Below, in pieces: positions 24,084 through 33,958 of a stretch of 34,483 nt of DNA. The stretch is taken from NCBI GenBank assembly GCA_001768195.1, contig MENI01000061.1, positions 48,661 through 83,143 on the forward strand, written 5' to 3'. Position numbers and translations under genes: made by a program. The DNA comes from Bacteroidetes bacterium GWA2_40_15 (GTDB lineage Bacteria; Bacteroidota; Bacteroidia; Bacteroidales; VadinHA17). Numbering within the stretch: position 1 is the first letter of the stretch; every line of letters starts with the position of its first letter. The notes beneath the pieces are model-generated. The model had not been told where the DNA came from. It worked only from the letters and a program-made list of their open reading frames with translations, and made no database searches.

Positions 24084-26993
24084 ATGAATATGTTCCGTAA
24101 GTATCAGATTATTATCATTATATCAATATTGAGTGTCCTTGACGTACCAATAATGGACGCCCAGAAAAAGTCATCCAGACCTCTTTTCCCGGAATCAATT
24201 GAATGTACTGTAAAACCCTATTTCCGTCACAGAACTGATGGAAGACCAGGACGGGAAGTACTGCTAAAATTTTCCGGAAGTAAATTTTCCGGAAAAGGGA
24301 CTGTAGACATCGACTGCCAGGGAGCAATAGAAACCGTTCAATTAGACGTAATTGAGCCAATTGATAGTTTATCTGTCCAGCTTCCGGATGGGGTTGCTGT
24401 TAATTCAGCTTCCGAAGTAAAATTCATTCTACGTAGCGGTAAACGTGAGATTAAGAGTATTGTAACCGTGCCTCCGAAAAGGCAGTGGACCGTTTATATT
24501 TATCCTCATTCACATGTTGATATTGGATATACAAATACTCACGAGAATGTGGAGCTGATTCACAAGAGAAACCTGGTTTACGGTATCGATCTGGCAAAGA
24601 AGACAAAGGATTACCCAAAGGATGCAAGATATCTCTGGAATCCCGAAGTTCTCTGGCCTGTTGAAAGATACCTCAGGAATGCCACTCCGGAACAGAAACA
24701 ATCAATTGTGGAAGCAGTTCAGAAAGGCTGGCTGCATCTCGATGCTGGCTATGTTCATACAAACACTACTGCTGCTGCCGAAGAGGAACTATTTGAGTTC
24801 TTCCGTGAGTGCGCAGCAATGAAAGAGCTTACCGGTAAGAAGATTGAAACTCTTGTGCAGGTTGATATCCCGGGCATGACCTGGGGAATTGTCCCTGTTG
24901 CCTCCGAACTGGGGATAAAGTATTGTCTCGCAATGAATAACGGATCCGACAGGGTCGGTCTTTCCACCGATTTCAGTTTCAAACCATTCTGGTGGCAGAG
25001 TCCCGACGGCAATTCAAAAATTCTCTTCTTCCAGCCGGGCAGCTATAATCCGGGAGCTGTTTATAAAGGATTTCAGTACTGGCCATTAATGGCGGGTCAG
25101 ACAGATACTTCAAAACTGCTGAAGATTGTCAAAACAGATAATCCACGTGCCTTTTTCATCGATAAATATCTCGAAGATAAGTTACCTGTGCTTGAAAATT
25201 CAGATTACTATCCTTATGATATCTTCCTGATGACATGGGCAATGGCTGATAATACTCCCATCGACGCCGATCTTCCGGACGCTGTAAAAAGCTGGAACGA
25301 GGATTATGCCTACCCTCATCTTGTAATTGCCAGCGCTACTCAGATGATGCAGGCATTCGACCTGAAGTATGGAGATAAACTGCCCGTACTTTCAGGTGAT
25401 TTTACAGAATACTGGACTGACGGACTTGGGACTGCAGCAAAACAGACAGCCATGAACAGGGCTTCAAAGGAGAGACTGATACAGGCTGAAACACTCTGGT
25501 CAATGCTCAATCCTGCTGATCCTGCTCCAAGGTCAGAGATCAGTGAGGCATGGAGAAACATCATTATGGGCACTGAGCATACCTGGTGCTATATGGATCC
25601 TAAGCGACAGCCAATCACGAATGATATTCTTAAGGTTAAGTTTGAATTCTTCCAGCAGGGAGAAGATATAAGCAAATCAGTCCTTGAAAGGTCACTGAAA
25701 AATGTAACAGATGAAGGGAGCAGTGAGATAGGGGTATTCAATACACTTTCATGGAGCCGCGGCGGACTTGTTTATCTTACACCCGGACAAGCCGGGAAAT
25801 ACAATTCGGTTGTGGATGGCCGGGGGAAATATGTTCCGGCTCAGAAACTTACAACCGGAGAGCTCGTCTTCATGTCTAGCCAGATTCCATCTATGGGTTC
25901 AAAAAAATATATCCTTAAAGAGCGGAAAGTTAAGAATGTGAATGGAATCGCTTTTGGTAATGTTCTGGATAATGGAATAGTTAAAGTGGTCATAGATCAG
26001 CAGACCGGTGATATTAAGAGCTTTATAAGCGGCAATTATGAATTTGCCGACAATAAATCAGCCACCCTGGTAAACAGTTACAGGTACCTTCATGGTGAGG
26101 ATCGTCCTGAGAAAGCAACGGCAGCACAAAATGTAAGAATAGCAGTTAAGGAAAATGGACCACTACTGGCAACTATTCAGGTGACATCAGAGGCTGAAGG
26201 CTGCCGGAGCCTGACCCGCGAAATTACACTGATAGCTGACCGGTCTCACCTTGAAATTAAGAATACTGTAGATAAAATTGCAGTAACGGAAAAAGAGGGA
26301 ATACATTTCGGGTTCGGCTTCAACATTCCCTCCCCAAAAACCATGTTTGACATACCTTGGGGAATCGTTGAGCTTGAGAAAGACCAGCTTGCCGCTGCAA
26401 ACCGCAACTGGATCGCTTTTCAGAGATGGCTCGATATCTCAAACGAAGAGAGGGGCGTTACCTTCTGTTCACTCGATGCGCCTATGTTTGAAAATGGTAC
26501 ATTATCGGCCAATGTTCTTGGAGCAGCCACAAATTCTCCAAGGTGGATCCGTAAACTTGAGTCATCACCTACAATCTATTCATGGGCTCTTAACAATCAC
26601 TGGCACACCAACTTCCCTCTGAACCAGGAGGGTGTTGTATCTTTCAGGTACCGAATTCTTCCACACAACACAAAATATGATGCTGCATCAGCAAACAGGT
26701 TTGGTCTTGAACAGGCTCAGCCTCTTATTGCCACAAATCTTAAGAAAGATGTAATCACCGGACAGCCTTTCACAGTGGAAGGTAGCAGCAGTATCTATGT
26801 TACAATAATTAAATCCGGTAACGGAAGCGAACCATCAAAGATCCGCCTGCGTTCGGTTTCGGACAAACCTGAATCTGTAACGTTGGTATGGAAAAGCCTG
26901 AAGCCTCAATCGGTTAAACTTAATGGAGCAGCTGTGATAAGTGAAATAATAGTACCTGCTAAAGGATTTGTTACACTTGATGTAGTTTATTGA
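24084..26993 (+). CDS. GH38 alpha-mannosidase, exported (first copy, divergent type)
   Basis: A 969-residue enzyme with a signal peptide ending near MDAQ. I use the ATG at 24084; the frame opens with a TTG five codons earlier. Residues 30-130 are a beta-sandwich extension not seen in the other two copies. The GH38 catalytic zinc site follows: HSHVDIGY (H144, D146), the nucleophile D261 in QVDIPGMTWG, and the third histidine H499 in GTEHTWCYMD. Central bundle and C-terminal beta domains (VFNTLSWSRGGLVYL, VPAKGFVTLDVVY) complete the family architecture. The family cleaves alpha-mannosides with retention. Its sequence is clearly unlike the two downstream paralogues, so it probably handles a different linkage. 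Confidence 0.92.
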   Translation: MNMFRKYQIIIIISILSVLDVPIMDAQKKSSRPLFPESIECTVKPYFRHRTDGRPGREVLLKFSGSKFSGKGTVDIDCQGAIETVQLDVIEPIDSLSVQLPDGVAVNSASEVKFILRSGKREIKSIVTVPPKRQWTVYIYPHSHVDIGYTNTHENVELIHKRNLVYGIDLAKKTKDYPKDARYLWNPEVLWPVERYLRNATPEQKQSIVEAVQKGWLHLDAGYVHTNTTAAAEEELFEFFRECAAMKELTGKKIETLVQVDIPGMTWGIVPVASELGIKYCLAMNNGSDRVGLSTDFSFKPFWWQSPDGNSKILFFQPGSYNPGAVYKGFQYWPLMAGQTDTSKLLKIVKTDNPRAFFIDKYLEDKLPVLENSDYYPYDIFLMTWAMADNTPIDADLPDAVKSWNEDYAYPHLVIASATQMMQAFDLKYGDKLPVLSGDFTEYWTDGLGTAAKQTAMNRASKERLIQAETLWSMLNPADPAPRSEISEAWRNIIMGTEHTWCYMDPKRQPITNDILKVKFEFFQQGEDISKSVLERSLKNVTDEGSSEIGVFNTLSWSRGGLVYLTPGQAGKYNSVVDGRGKYVPAQKLTTGELVFMSSQIPSMGSKKYILKERKVKNVNGIAFGNVLDNGIVKVVIDQQTGDIKSFISGNYEFADNKSATLVNSYRYLHGEDRPEKATAAQNVRIAVKENGPLLATIQVTSEAEGCRSLTREITLIADRSHLEIKNTVDKIAVTEKEGIHFGFGFNIPSPKTMFDIPWGIVELEKDQLAAANRNWIAFQRWLDISNEERGVTFCSLDAPMFENGTLSANVLGAATNSPRWIRKLESSPTIYSWALNNHWHTNFPLNQEGVVSFRYRILPHNTKYDAASANRFGLEQAQPLIATNLKKDVITGQPFTVEGSSSIYVTIIKSGNGSEPSKIRLRSVSDKPESVTLVWKSLKPQSVKLNGAAVISEIIVPAKGFVTLDVVY

Positions 26994-27023
26994 TTTAATG
27001 CATTTCAATTTAAAACACTTAAC

Positions 27024-29699
27024 ATGAAGACACTTCCATGGAGTCTAAAATGGATCTATCCTGTTCTTTTTCTGCTTATTATGTCCGTAAATATTTTCGG
27101 TCAGACTAATAAACCTGAGGCCGGAAAAAAGACTGATTATTCATATTTTAAAGGCGGAACCATTAGTGTAATTCCTTCATCTCACCAGGATATTGCATGG
27201 ATGGACAGCATCGGTGCCTGTATTGAATTCCGTGATAAAATGATGATTACACCTGTTCTGAAAAGGCTCAGGGAAAACCCGGAATTCAAATTTTCGGTTG
27301 AAGATGCATTAAGCCTCAGGGAATACCTGCTTCGTCACCCCGATTCCTGGAATGAGATACTTAAATATACAAAAGAGGGGCGTCTCGACTGGGGTGCCAC
27401 ATACAAACAACCTTATGAATCGATGTATGATGGTGAATCACTGATCCGTCAGACTTATCTTGGCAGAAAGTGGCTCAGAAAAACTCTCCCGGGCTGTGAT
27501 TTTAAAACATACTGGAACGAAGATGTTCCCGGAAGATCATTGCAGATGGCTCAGATATTATCCAAAGCAGGCATCCCATATATGCAGTTCAGCCGTCACC
27601 AGCCCGGAATATACCGATGGTACAGTCCGGATGGAAGCTATATAACATGTTACACTCCCGGACAGTATGATGAGGTTGGAATCCCTGTACGACAGGCAAA
27701 TACGGATGTAAGCCAGCTAACAAAAGTATTTACAACAATGATTGCCGACTGGAACGGTTATTTCAGGGAAAGAAAGCTGAATCCGGAGTTTCCGTTCATC
27801 TATTCACATGACTTCGCCACTCCACCCGATTATGATGCATTCTTTACCGATTGGAATAAAAAGTCAGTTTCACTGGGGAAACCTGCTATAAAATATGCCA
27901 CCGGTACAGAATTCTTGCAGGCTGCCGCGAATGGGGAACCGAATTTTGATGTAATTGAAGGAGAACGTCCGGATGTATGGTTGTATATTCATGGCCCGTC
28001 GCACCAGAAAGCTTTGAAAGCATCAAGGGAAGGTTCACGCTTGCTGACTGCAGCAGAGAAATTTGCCACCTTCGACGCTCTCCAGCAAAACAGTTTTGCC
28101 GCTTATCCCCAGGCTGAACTGACAAAGGCATGGGAAAACGCCATTTACCCCGATCACGGATGGGGAGGAAAGCATGGCGACCTTACCGACAGGGCTTTCC
28201 GCACTGCCTATGAAACTGGTCGTGATATTGCTGCCTCAGTTCTGGATAAGTCAATTAAGAATATTGCTTCAAGAATAAACTTTTCAGGAAAAGGAATTCC
28301 TGTAACTGTATTTAATCCTCTGTCATGGAAACGTACGGATCTTGTCAGATTCACAATGAATGTTGAGGGAAATGACATGAATACTTTTAAGCTGCTTGAT
28401 GAAAAAGGGAGTGAGATACCCTACCAGCTGATTGATGACCACAAAATTACAGGTAACAGGGATGAAGTGATAACATTTCTCTTTGTGGCAAAGGAAGTAC
28501 CTTCAGTCGGATATAAAACATATTACCTGGTGAAGGAGAAACCATCTGTATTCAAAAGCACTTCAAAAATTGATGGAGCTTTTTATGAAAATAATTTCTT
28601 CAGGGTTGAATTTGCAGATGGGGGACTAAAATCAATATTTGACAAAGAGCTGTCGGCCAGTCTTTTAAATACTGATAAATTTCTTGGAGGAGAATTGTTT
28701 ACCATGCAATCGGTTGGTAATGGTGCCGGTGAATTCACTGATGTACAGCAGCCGACAATGGAAGGCTTTGAGAAAATGAGCCAGTATAAACAGCCATGGT
28801 ACCTGGTTTCTTCAGGACCGGTAAGAGATGTTTATGAATTTAAAAAAGCAATAAATCATGTCACTGTTGTTGAAAGGGTTATTTTTTACCAGGATCTGAA
28901 AAAAATCGACTTTGAGGTAGAGCTTCTGGGCTTCAATGGTGAAAGATACCGCGAGTTCAGGCTGGCCTTCCCGCTTAACCAGACGATTTCAGACGTTGCA
29001 TATGAAGTACCTATGGGTGTTGTCAGGATTGGAAGGGATGAAATGGCCGGTGCTGCCGGTTTCTCAAAAGCTTCACAGATTTACAGTACTCCATGTGCCC
29101 AGGTGCATCCGCGGGAGGTTCAGGACTGGTTCTCGGCATTTGATGGAAAGAATTCTGTTACTATAAGTTCAGATGTAGCTGTTTTTGACTGGATTGATCC
29201 TACAGAAAATCCAGTCAGATACACAATTCTGCAGCCCTTGCTTCTTGCAAGCCGCAAAAGCTGTCATGGAGAAGGAAATTATTACCTTCAGCCAGGAGAT
29301 CATTTCTATTCTTTCTCACTTTATTCAAATACCTACGACTGGAGAGGAGGCTACCGTCAGGCAATTCAGTCAAACCAGCAAATGAAGGCTGTTGTTACAG
29401 ATCCTTCAAAGAAAACCGGAAGCATGCCTGAAACGCTGAGCTTTGTTTCTGTTGAGAATAAGAATCTGATCCTTAGTGCTATAAAAAAATGTGAAGATGA
29501 TGACAATGTAATCGTCCGTTGCTATGATATTGAGGGTATCGATTCGGAAGCTGATATCAGAATCCCTTTGACTTTCAGAAAAGCTGAGCTTACTAATATG
29601 ATTGAAGAGGAGGGAAACGAAATACCGGGTTCAGGTAATAAACTTAATCTGAAGATCGGTCACCATTCAATTGAGACTATTAAGCTGTTTATGAAATAG
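27024..29699 (+). CDS. GH38 alpha-mannosidase, exported (second copy)
   Basis: An 891-residue enzyme with a signal peptide ending near IFGQ. Zinc and catalytic residues: SSHQDIAWMDS (H54, D56), the nucleophile D167 in YWNEDVPGRS, and H378 in PDHGWGGKHGDLTD. WLYIHGPSHQKAL is a further conserved block. C-terminal beta domains carry VFNPLSWKRTDLV, SVGYKTYYL, FTMQSVGNGAGEF, VFDWIDP and ASRKSCHGEG, ending KIGHHSIETIKLFMK. It begins 30 bp after the first GH38. It and the next gene share long stretches and look like a tandem duplication; the remnant at 22030-22693 derives from this subtype. Probable product is mannose from an alpha-mannoside; linkage undetermined. Confidence 0.93.
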   Translation: MKTLPWSLKWIYPVLFLLIMSVNIFGQTNKPEAGKKTDYSYFKGGTISVIPSSHQDIAWMDSIGACIEFRDKMMITPVLKRLRENPEFKFSVEDALSLREYLLRHPDSWNEILKYTKEGRLDWGATYKQPYESMYDGESLIRQTYLGRKWLRKTLPGCDFKTYWNEDVPGRSLQMAQILSKAGIPYMQFSRHQPGIYRWYSPDGSYITCYTPGQYDEVGIPVRQANTDVSQLTKVFTTMIADWNGYFRERKLNPEFPFIYSHDFATPPDYDAFFTDWNKKSVSLGKPAIKYATGTEFLQAAANGEPNFDVIEGERPDVWLYIHGPSHQKALKASREGSRLLTAAEKFATFDALQQNSFAAYPQAELTKAWENAIYPDHGWGGKHGDLTDRAFRTAYETGRDIAASVLDKSIKNIASRINFSGKGIPVTVFNPLSWKRTDLVRFTMNVEGNDMNTFKLLDEKGSEIPYQLIDDHKITGNRDEVITFLFVAKEVPSVGYKTYYLVKEKPSVFKSTSKIDGAFYENNFFRVEFADGGLKSIFDKELSASLLNTDKFLGGELFTMQSVGNGAGEFTDVQQPTMEGFEKMSQYKQPWYLVSSGPVRDVYEFKKAINHVTVVERVIFYQDLKKIDFEVELLGFNGERYREFRLAFPLNQTISDVAYEVPMGVVRIGRDEMAGAAGFSKASQIYSTPCAQVHPREVQDWFSAFDGKNSVTISSDVAVFDWIDPTENPVRYTILQPLLLASRKSCHGEGNYYLQPGDHFYSFSLYSNTYDWRGGYRQAIQSNQQMKAVVTDPSKKTGSMPETLSFVSVENKNLILSAIKKCEDDDNVIVRCYDIEGIDSEADIRIPLTFRKAELTNMIEEEGNEIPGSGNKLNLKIGHHSIETIKLFMK

Positions 29700-29711
29700 A
29701 TAAATGAATTA

Positions 29712-29816
29712 TTTTAGCGCAAAGGTCACAAAGGAATACACAAAGGTCACAGAGAATGAACTGATTTGGATTCTTTGTGTCCTCTGTGCGAATCTTTGTG
29801 TACTCTGTGTTTAAAA
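29712..29816. repeat. Long imperfect inverted repeat of CTTTGTG/CTCTGTG heptamers
   Basis: The left arm 29712-29756 and the right arm 29771-29816 can be aligned in inverted orientation along their whole length with scattered mismatches. The right arm alternates CTTTGTG, CTCTGTG, CTTTGTG, CTCTGTG at 9, 12 and 9 bp. It fills the 130-bp spacer between the two paralogous GH38 genes and could form a large hairpin 14 bp before the next start codon. Confidence 0.8.
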
Positions 29817-29829
29817 TAAAAAAAATGTT

Positions 29830-32526
29830 ATGCTGAAAAAAACTCTCGTATCAATAGTATTATTAATAATCACATTATCAATCTATTCTCAAAGTAATGG
29901 TCTTGTTTTTAAGTGTAATAACGACACTTATAAATTACTGAAGGAAATCTCAGCTTCAGTTGCTTCGAAAGGCGAAATACTGCTCTCAATCACTACACAT
30001 CAGGATCTGGGTTGGGTTGATGAAGTGGAAAAGTGTGTGATATTGCGTGATACACTCTGGATGACTCCCTATCTTAAGAGGCTTAAGGAAGATCCCTCTT
30101 TCAAGATGGATATCGAACAGACCTCCATAATTGTTGAATATCTGAACCGCCACCCTGATAAGAAAGCAGAGATTCAGAAAGGTCTTGATGAAGGCAGGAT
30201 TCTGATAGGTGCAACATATACTCAGCCTTACGAGGAGATGTTCAGCGGGGAGTCGCTTATCAGGCAGTTATACCTTGGCAAGAAATGGCTTACTTCTAAC
30301 TTTAACGGCTACAAATCAGATACCTATTATAATTCGGATGTTCCCGGACGTACTTTACAAATGTCCCAGATCCTGGCAAAGTCAGGAGTTAAAAATATGT
30401 TTGTGAGCCGTCATGAGAAGGGTGTTTTTGACTGGTACAGCCCTGACAATTCAAAGGTGACAATGTTCTCATCAGGGCATTATATAGATTTCTATAACAT
30501 CCTTGGCAAGGAGAGTGAGGCCGGGATCAGGCAGATGGCGGAAGAGGTTCTCTTCTGGGGGAATTATTATGATTCAAAATCAAAAAAAGTGATTATTCCT
30601 GCTCTGCTCAATTATGAATTCATATGGGACCAGAAGCCGGTAAAAAATTGTGATCCCTTCATGGCTCTGTGGAACAGCATCAAAGTAATCGAAAATGAGA
30701 AGGGAGAGAAGATAAAAGTTACACTTCCGCCGCTCAGATACGGAAACCTTAATACCTGTCTCAACGCAATCCGTGAAAATTCAACAAAAATAAAACCGAT
30801 TTCAGGCGAGCGCCCTGCAGTATGGCTCTATATTCACGGACCCTCTCACCATTACGCAATAACAGCCAGCAGGGAAGCCGATATCCTGTTGCCAGATGCT
30901 GAGAAATTTGCTGCAATAAACAGTCTGCTCGAGGGAACCTTCCGGAACTATGATGTTGCTGCCTTTGATGAAGCATGGGAAGCAAAAATATATCCCGACC
31001 ATGGATGGGGAGGCAAAGGCGGGGAGATAACTGACCGGCTGTTCCTGAGCAAATTTGTTAAAGCAGAACAGGATGCAACAAATCTTCTTAACGGAGCGCT
31101 CAACCGGATTGCATCAAAGATCAATTTCATCCAGTCAGGTATTCCCCTGGTGGTATTTAATGGCCTGAACTGGAGAAGAGACGATCCTGTAACTTTTGAA
31201 TGTCGTTTTAACAAGGGCGAGGCTTTCGGGGTGAAGATTATTGATAGTGATAAAAAGGTGATTAACAGTCAGCTGCAAAGCCAAAAGTACTACGATGATG
31301 GTTCACTCAGATCAGCCACTGTCTCATTTATTGCCTCCGGTGTTCCCTCTGTCGGATACTCAACTTTCTACGCCGAACCACTTAAACAGGTTGAAAAGTC
31401 TGTTGCCACAGTCTTTAACCCCGTATTCGGGAACCAGTTCTTCTCAGTCCGTTTCGGAAAAGGAGGAATTGAAAGGCTTTATGACAAGACACTCGGGAAA
31501 GAGATAATTGATGCTTCAAAATTTGCACTGGGTGAGGTTTTTACAATGCAGTCAGTAGGAAATGGAGCAGGTGAATTTGCTGATATACAACAGCCTTCTA
31601 TGGAAGGATTTGACAAAATCGGATTTTATAACACCAAATGGGAAAAGGTAAGTGAGGGCCCTGTGTTTACATCATTCAAATACCGCCAGCCTGTGAAACA
31701 TGCCGTAGTTGAAGAGACAATTATTATCTATAACCAGATCAAAAGAATTGATTTTGAGATAGATATTAAAAACTGGGAAGGAATTCTTTACAGGGAGTTC
31801 AGGGCAGCATTCCCTTTGAATATGAGATCTTCAAAAGTAACTTATGAGGTTCCCATGGGGGTTGTTGAGGTGGGAAAGGATGAGCTGAAAGGAGCTGCCG
31901 GCCATATGTACACCACAGAATGTAAGCTTATACATCCCCGCACATTGATCGACTGGGTCAATGCTTCTGATGATAGTTTTGGAGCTACGATAAGTTCAAG
32001 TGTCATAGCTTTCGATTATCTGGATCCAACTCCCGATCCTGCTCAGTCAACGTTTATTCAGCCCATACTGTTTGCTTCCCGTAAAAGCTGTCACTGGGAA
32101 GGCAATGACTATATACAGCTTGGTGATCATCACTTCTCCTTCTCCCTCTACATACATGAACCGGGATGGAAAAACGGATTCCGGTCAGGGAAGCAGGGCC
32201 AGAATAAACTATATTCGACCATGGATCCGATCAGCGGCAGTAGTAGACCTCTTCCTGAAGAACAGAGTTTCTTTTCAGTCAGTGGAGAATTGATGATGTT
32301 TACAGCTTTAAAGAAAAGCGAAGATGATAACAGCATTACTCTTAGGATGACTGATATGAGCGGTGCAGAACAGAATATTGAACTCGAAATGTTTATGCCA
32401 CTTACGAAAATCTACAAGACAAACCTGATTGAAGAGGAAGAAAAAGTTTCAAACCTTAGTGGGAAATCATTCAATCTTAAGGTTGGCAAAAACTCAATAG
32501 AGACCTTCAAACTTAAATTGGAGTAA
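29830..32526 (+). CDS. GH38 alpha-mannosidase, exported (third copy)
   Basis: An 898-residue paralogue of the preceding protein with a signal peptide ending near IYSQ. Catalytic marks are TTHQDLGWVD (H57, D59), the nucleophile D170 in YYNSDVPGRT and H391 in PDHGWGGKGGEITD. WLYIHGPSHHYA, FTMQSVGNGAGEF, PSVGYSTFY, FDYLDPTPD and ASRKSCHWEG match the second copy block for block, and it ends KVGKNSIETFKLKLE. Variation is spread through the protein, so the duplication is old or one copy arrived separately. All catalytic residues are kept, so both are probably active, perhaps on different alpha-mannoside linkages. Confidence 0.93.
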   Translation: MLKKTLVSIVLLIITLSIYSQSNGLVFKCNNDTYKLLKEISASVASKGEILLSITTHQDLGWVDEVEKCVILRDTLWMTPYLKRLKEDPSFKMDIEQTSIIVEYLNRHPDKKAEIQKGLDEGRILIGATYTQPYEEMFSGESLIRQLYLGKKWLTSNFNGYKSDTYYNSDVPGRTLQMSQILAKSGVKNMFVSRHEKGVFDWYSPDNSKVTMFSSGHYIDFYNILGKESEAGIRQMAEEVLFWGNYYDSKSKKVIIPALLNYEFIWDQKPVKNCDPFMALWNSIKVIENEKGEKIKVTLPPLRYGNLNTCLNAIRENSTKIKPISGERPAVWLYIHGPSHHYAITASREADILLPDAEKFAAINSLLEGTFRNYDVAAFDEAWEAKIYPDHGWGGKGGEITDRLFLSKFVKAEQDATNLLNGALNRIASKINFIQSGIPLVVFNGLNWRRDDPVTFECRFNKGEAFGVKIIDSDKKVINSQLQSQKYYDDGSLRSATVSFIASGVPSVGYSTFYAEPLKQVEKSVATVFNPVFGNQFFSVRFGKGGIERLYDKTLGKEIIDASKFALGEVFTMQSVGNGAGEFADIQQPSMEGFDKIGFYNTKWEKVSEGPVFTSFKYRQPVKHAVVEETIIIYNQIKRIDFEIDIKNWEGILYREFRAAFPLNMRSSKVTYEVPMGVVEVGKDELKGAAGHMYTTECKLIHPRTLIDWVNASDDSFGATISSSVIAFDYLDPTPDPAQSTFIQPILFASRKSCHWEGNDYIQLGDHHFSFSLYIHEPGWKNGFRSGKQGQNKLYSTMDPISGSSRPLPEEQSFFSVSGELMMFTALKKSEDDNSITLRMTDMSGAEQNIELEMFMPLTKIYKTNLIEEEEKVSNLSGKSFNLKVGKNSIETFKLKLE

Positions 32527-32538
32527 CATTTATTAAGA

Positions 32539-32578
32539 CCTTGGTGACCCTTTGTGCCTTAGCGCCTTAGTGGCAAAA
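32539..32578. repeat. Single-arm CTnnGTG heptamer repeat
   Basis: CCTTGGTGACCCTTTGTGCC followed by TTAGCGCCTTAGTGGCAAAA contains CTTGGTG, CTTTGTG, CTTAGCG and CTTAGTG at 8-10 bp spacing. It resembles one arm of the elements at 16961 and 29712, without an obvious opposite arm, and lies in the 80-bp spacer before the epimerase gene. Confidence 0.65.
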
Positions 32579-32606
32579 TAAATAAATTAGTTAATTGAAT
32601 CTGTAA

Positions 32607-33863
32607 ATGAGATCTGTAATCAATGAATTAAAGCAATACCGCACCTTTTTCCATAACGAACTTCATTATGATATCCTGCCATACTGGATGAAGTACGGAG
32701 TTGAAAAAAACGGACATCGATTCTATGGTGCCGTCGACCTTGACGGCAATCCTGTTCTCACTGCAAACAAGACAAGTGTCCTGAATGCCAGGATCTTATG
32801 GACCTTCTCGGCAGCAGCCATGCTTGAAGGTAACGTGGAGTATGCAGCCATTGCTGACAGGGCTTACAAGGTAGTAACTGAGGATTTTGAAGATAAAGAG
32901 TATGGCGGCTATTATATGGAATTATCTTCTGTCAATAAGGTTGCCAACGATATAAAACATACATATGCCCAGGCCTTTGTCCTCTATGCTCTGTGCAAAT
33001 ATTATGAGTTCAGGTCACTGGAATCAGTGATGTATAAGATCAGGGAATTCTTCGGCCTTCTTGAAGCGAAAGCAAAAGATCCTGATCATGCGGGTTATCG
33101 CGAATCCTTTACACGCGACTGGAATATCTATGGCGAAAACAGGATGGCTGACAATAATGAACCAAGGTCGATGAACACCCATCTGCATGTTCTTGAAGCA
33201 TATGCTGCCTTGTACAGGGTCTGGAAAGATCCTGCAGTTGAGCTCAGGCTGACTGAACTGATGATCCTCTTTCCGGGGAAGATAATAAGGGACGAAGGTC
33301 ATTTTGGTATTTTTTTCGATGAGTCATTCAATGAGGTGGAATCATCAAAAGGGATCTGTTCCTTTGGTCATGATATTGAAGGATCATGGCTGCTGTGGGA
33401 AGCAGCTGAGATTCTTGGCAATGAGAATATTTTAAAAAGGATGCGACCTGTTGCTGTTAAGATGGTGGATAACATTGAAAGAGTGGCTGTCGATAAAGAT
33501 GGTGGCCTCTTCCTTGAATCGACCCGGTTTGGAAGTCATGTTAAAACAAATAAGCACTGGTGGCAGCAGGCAGAAACCATGGTAGGTTTCATGAATGCAT
33601 TCGAAATTACAAAAGATGCAAAGTACTGGAATACAGTTAAATTATCATGGAAGTTTATCGACACCTTTCTGATCGATCATGAACGGGGTGAATGGTATAC
33701 AAAGCTTAACCGGCTCGGTGTTCCTTTTCTTGTTGAACCACCCGATGATCCCTCTCCTTATTACCGGAATGACTGGAAGATAGATCCCTGGAAATGCCCC
33801 TATCACAACGGAAGGTCAATGATGGAGATGATGAAGAGGATCGACAGAATGTTGAAAAGTTGA
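32607..33863 (+). CDS. AGE-family 2-epimerase (cellobiose/mannobiose/mannose 2-epimerase-like)
   Basis: A 418-residue cytoplasmic (alpha/alpha)6-barrel protein without a signal peptide. Family histidines are visible: H255 in FGHDIEGSWLLWEA, H317 in NKHWWQQAE and H400 in KCPYHNGRSMMEM. The opening ELHYDILPYWMKY and EYGGYYMEL and the ending are close to cellobiose 2-epimerase and mannobiose 2-epimerase; relatives that interconvert mannose and glucose also exist. Placed after three GH38 genes, conversion of mannose or mannobiose to the glucose form is the likely task, linking exported mannosidases to central metabolism. It is the last gene of the plus-strand array and the only one clearly cytoplasmic. 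Confidence 0.92.
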   Translation: MRSVINELKQYRTFFHNELHYDILPYWMKYGVEKNGHRFYGAVDLDGNPVLTANKTSVLNARILWTFSAAAMLEGNVEYAAIADRAYKVVTEDFEDKEYGGYYMELSSVNKVANDIKHTYAQAFVLYALCKYYEFRSLESVMYKIREFFGLLEAKAKDPDHAGYRESFTRDWNIYGENRMADNNEPRSMNTHLHVLEAYAALYRVWKDPAVELRLTELMILFPGKIIRDEGHFGIFFDESFNEVESSKGICSFGHDIEGSWLLWEAAEILGNENILKRMRPVAVKMVDNIERVAVDKDGGLFLESTRFGSHVKTNKHWWQQAETMVGFMNAFEITKDAKYWNTVKLSWKFIDTFLIDHERGEWYTKLNRLGVPFLVEPPDDPSPYYRNDWKIDPWKCPYHNGRSMMEMMKRIDRMLKS

Positions 33864-33958
33864 AGGGCTTGAAAGAGATGAAGGAGAGAGTTCCCCTCCT
33901 GGGGGCATAGCCGTCAACCTAAGTGAAGTTTTGTGGCAGGAAAGAATGGTATAAGTTT

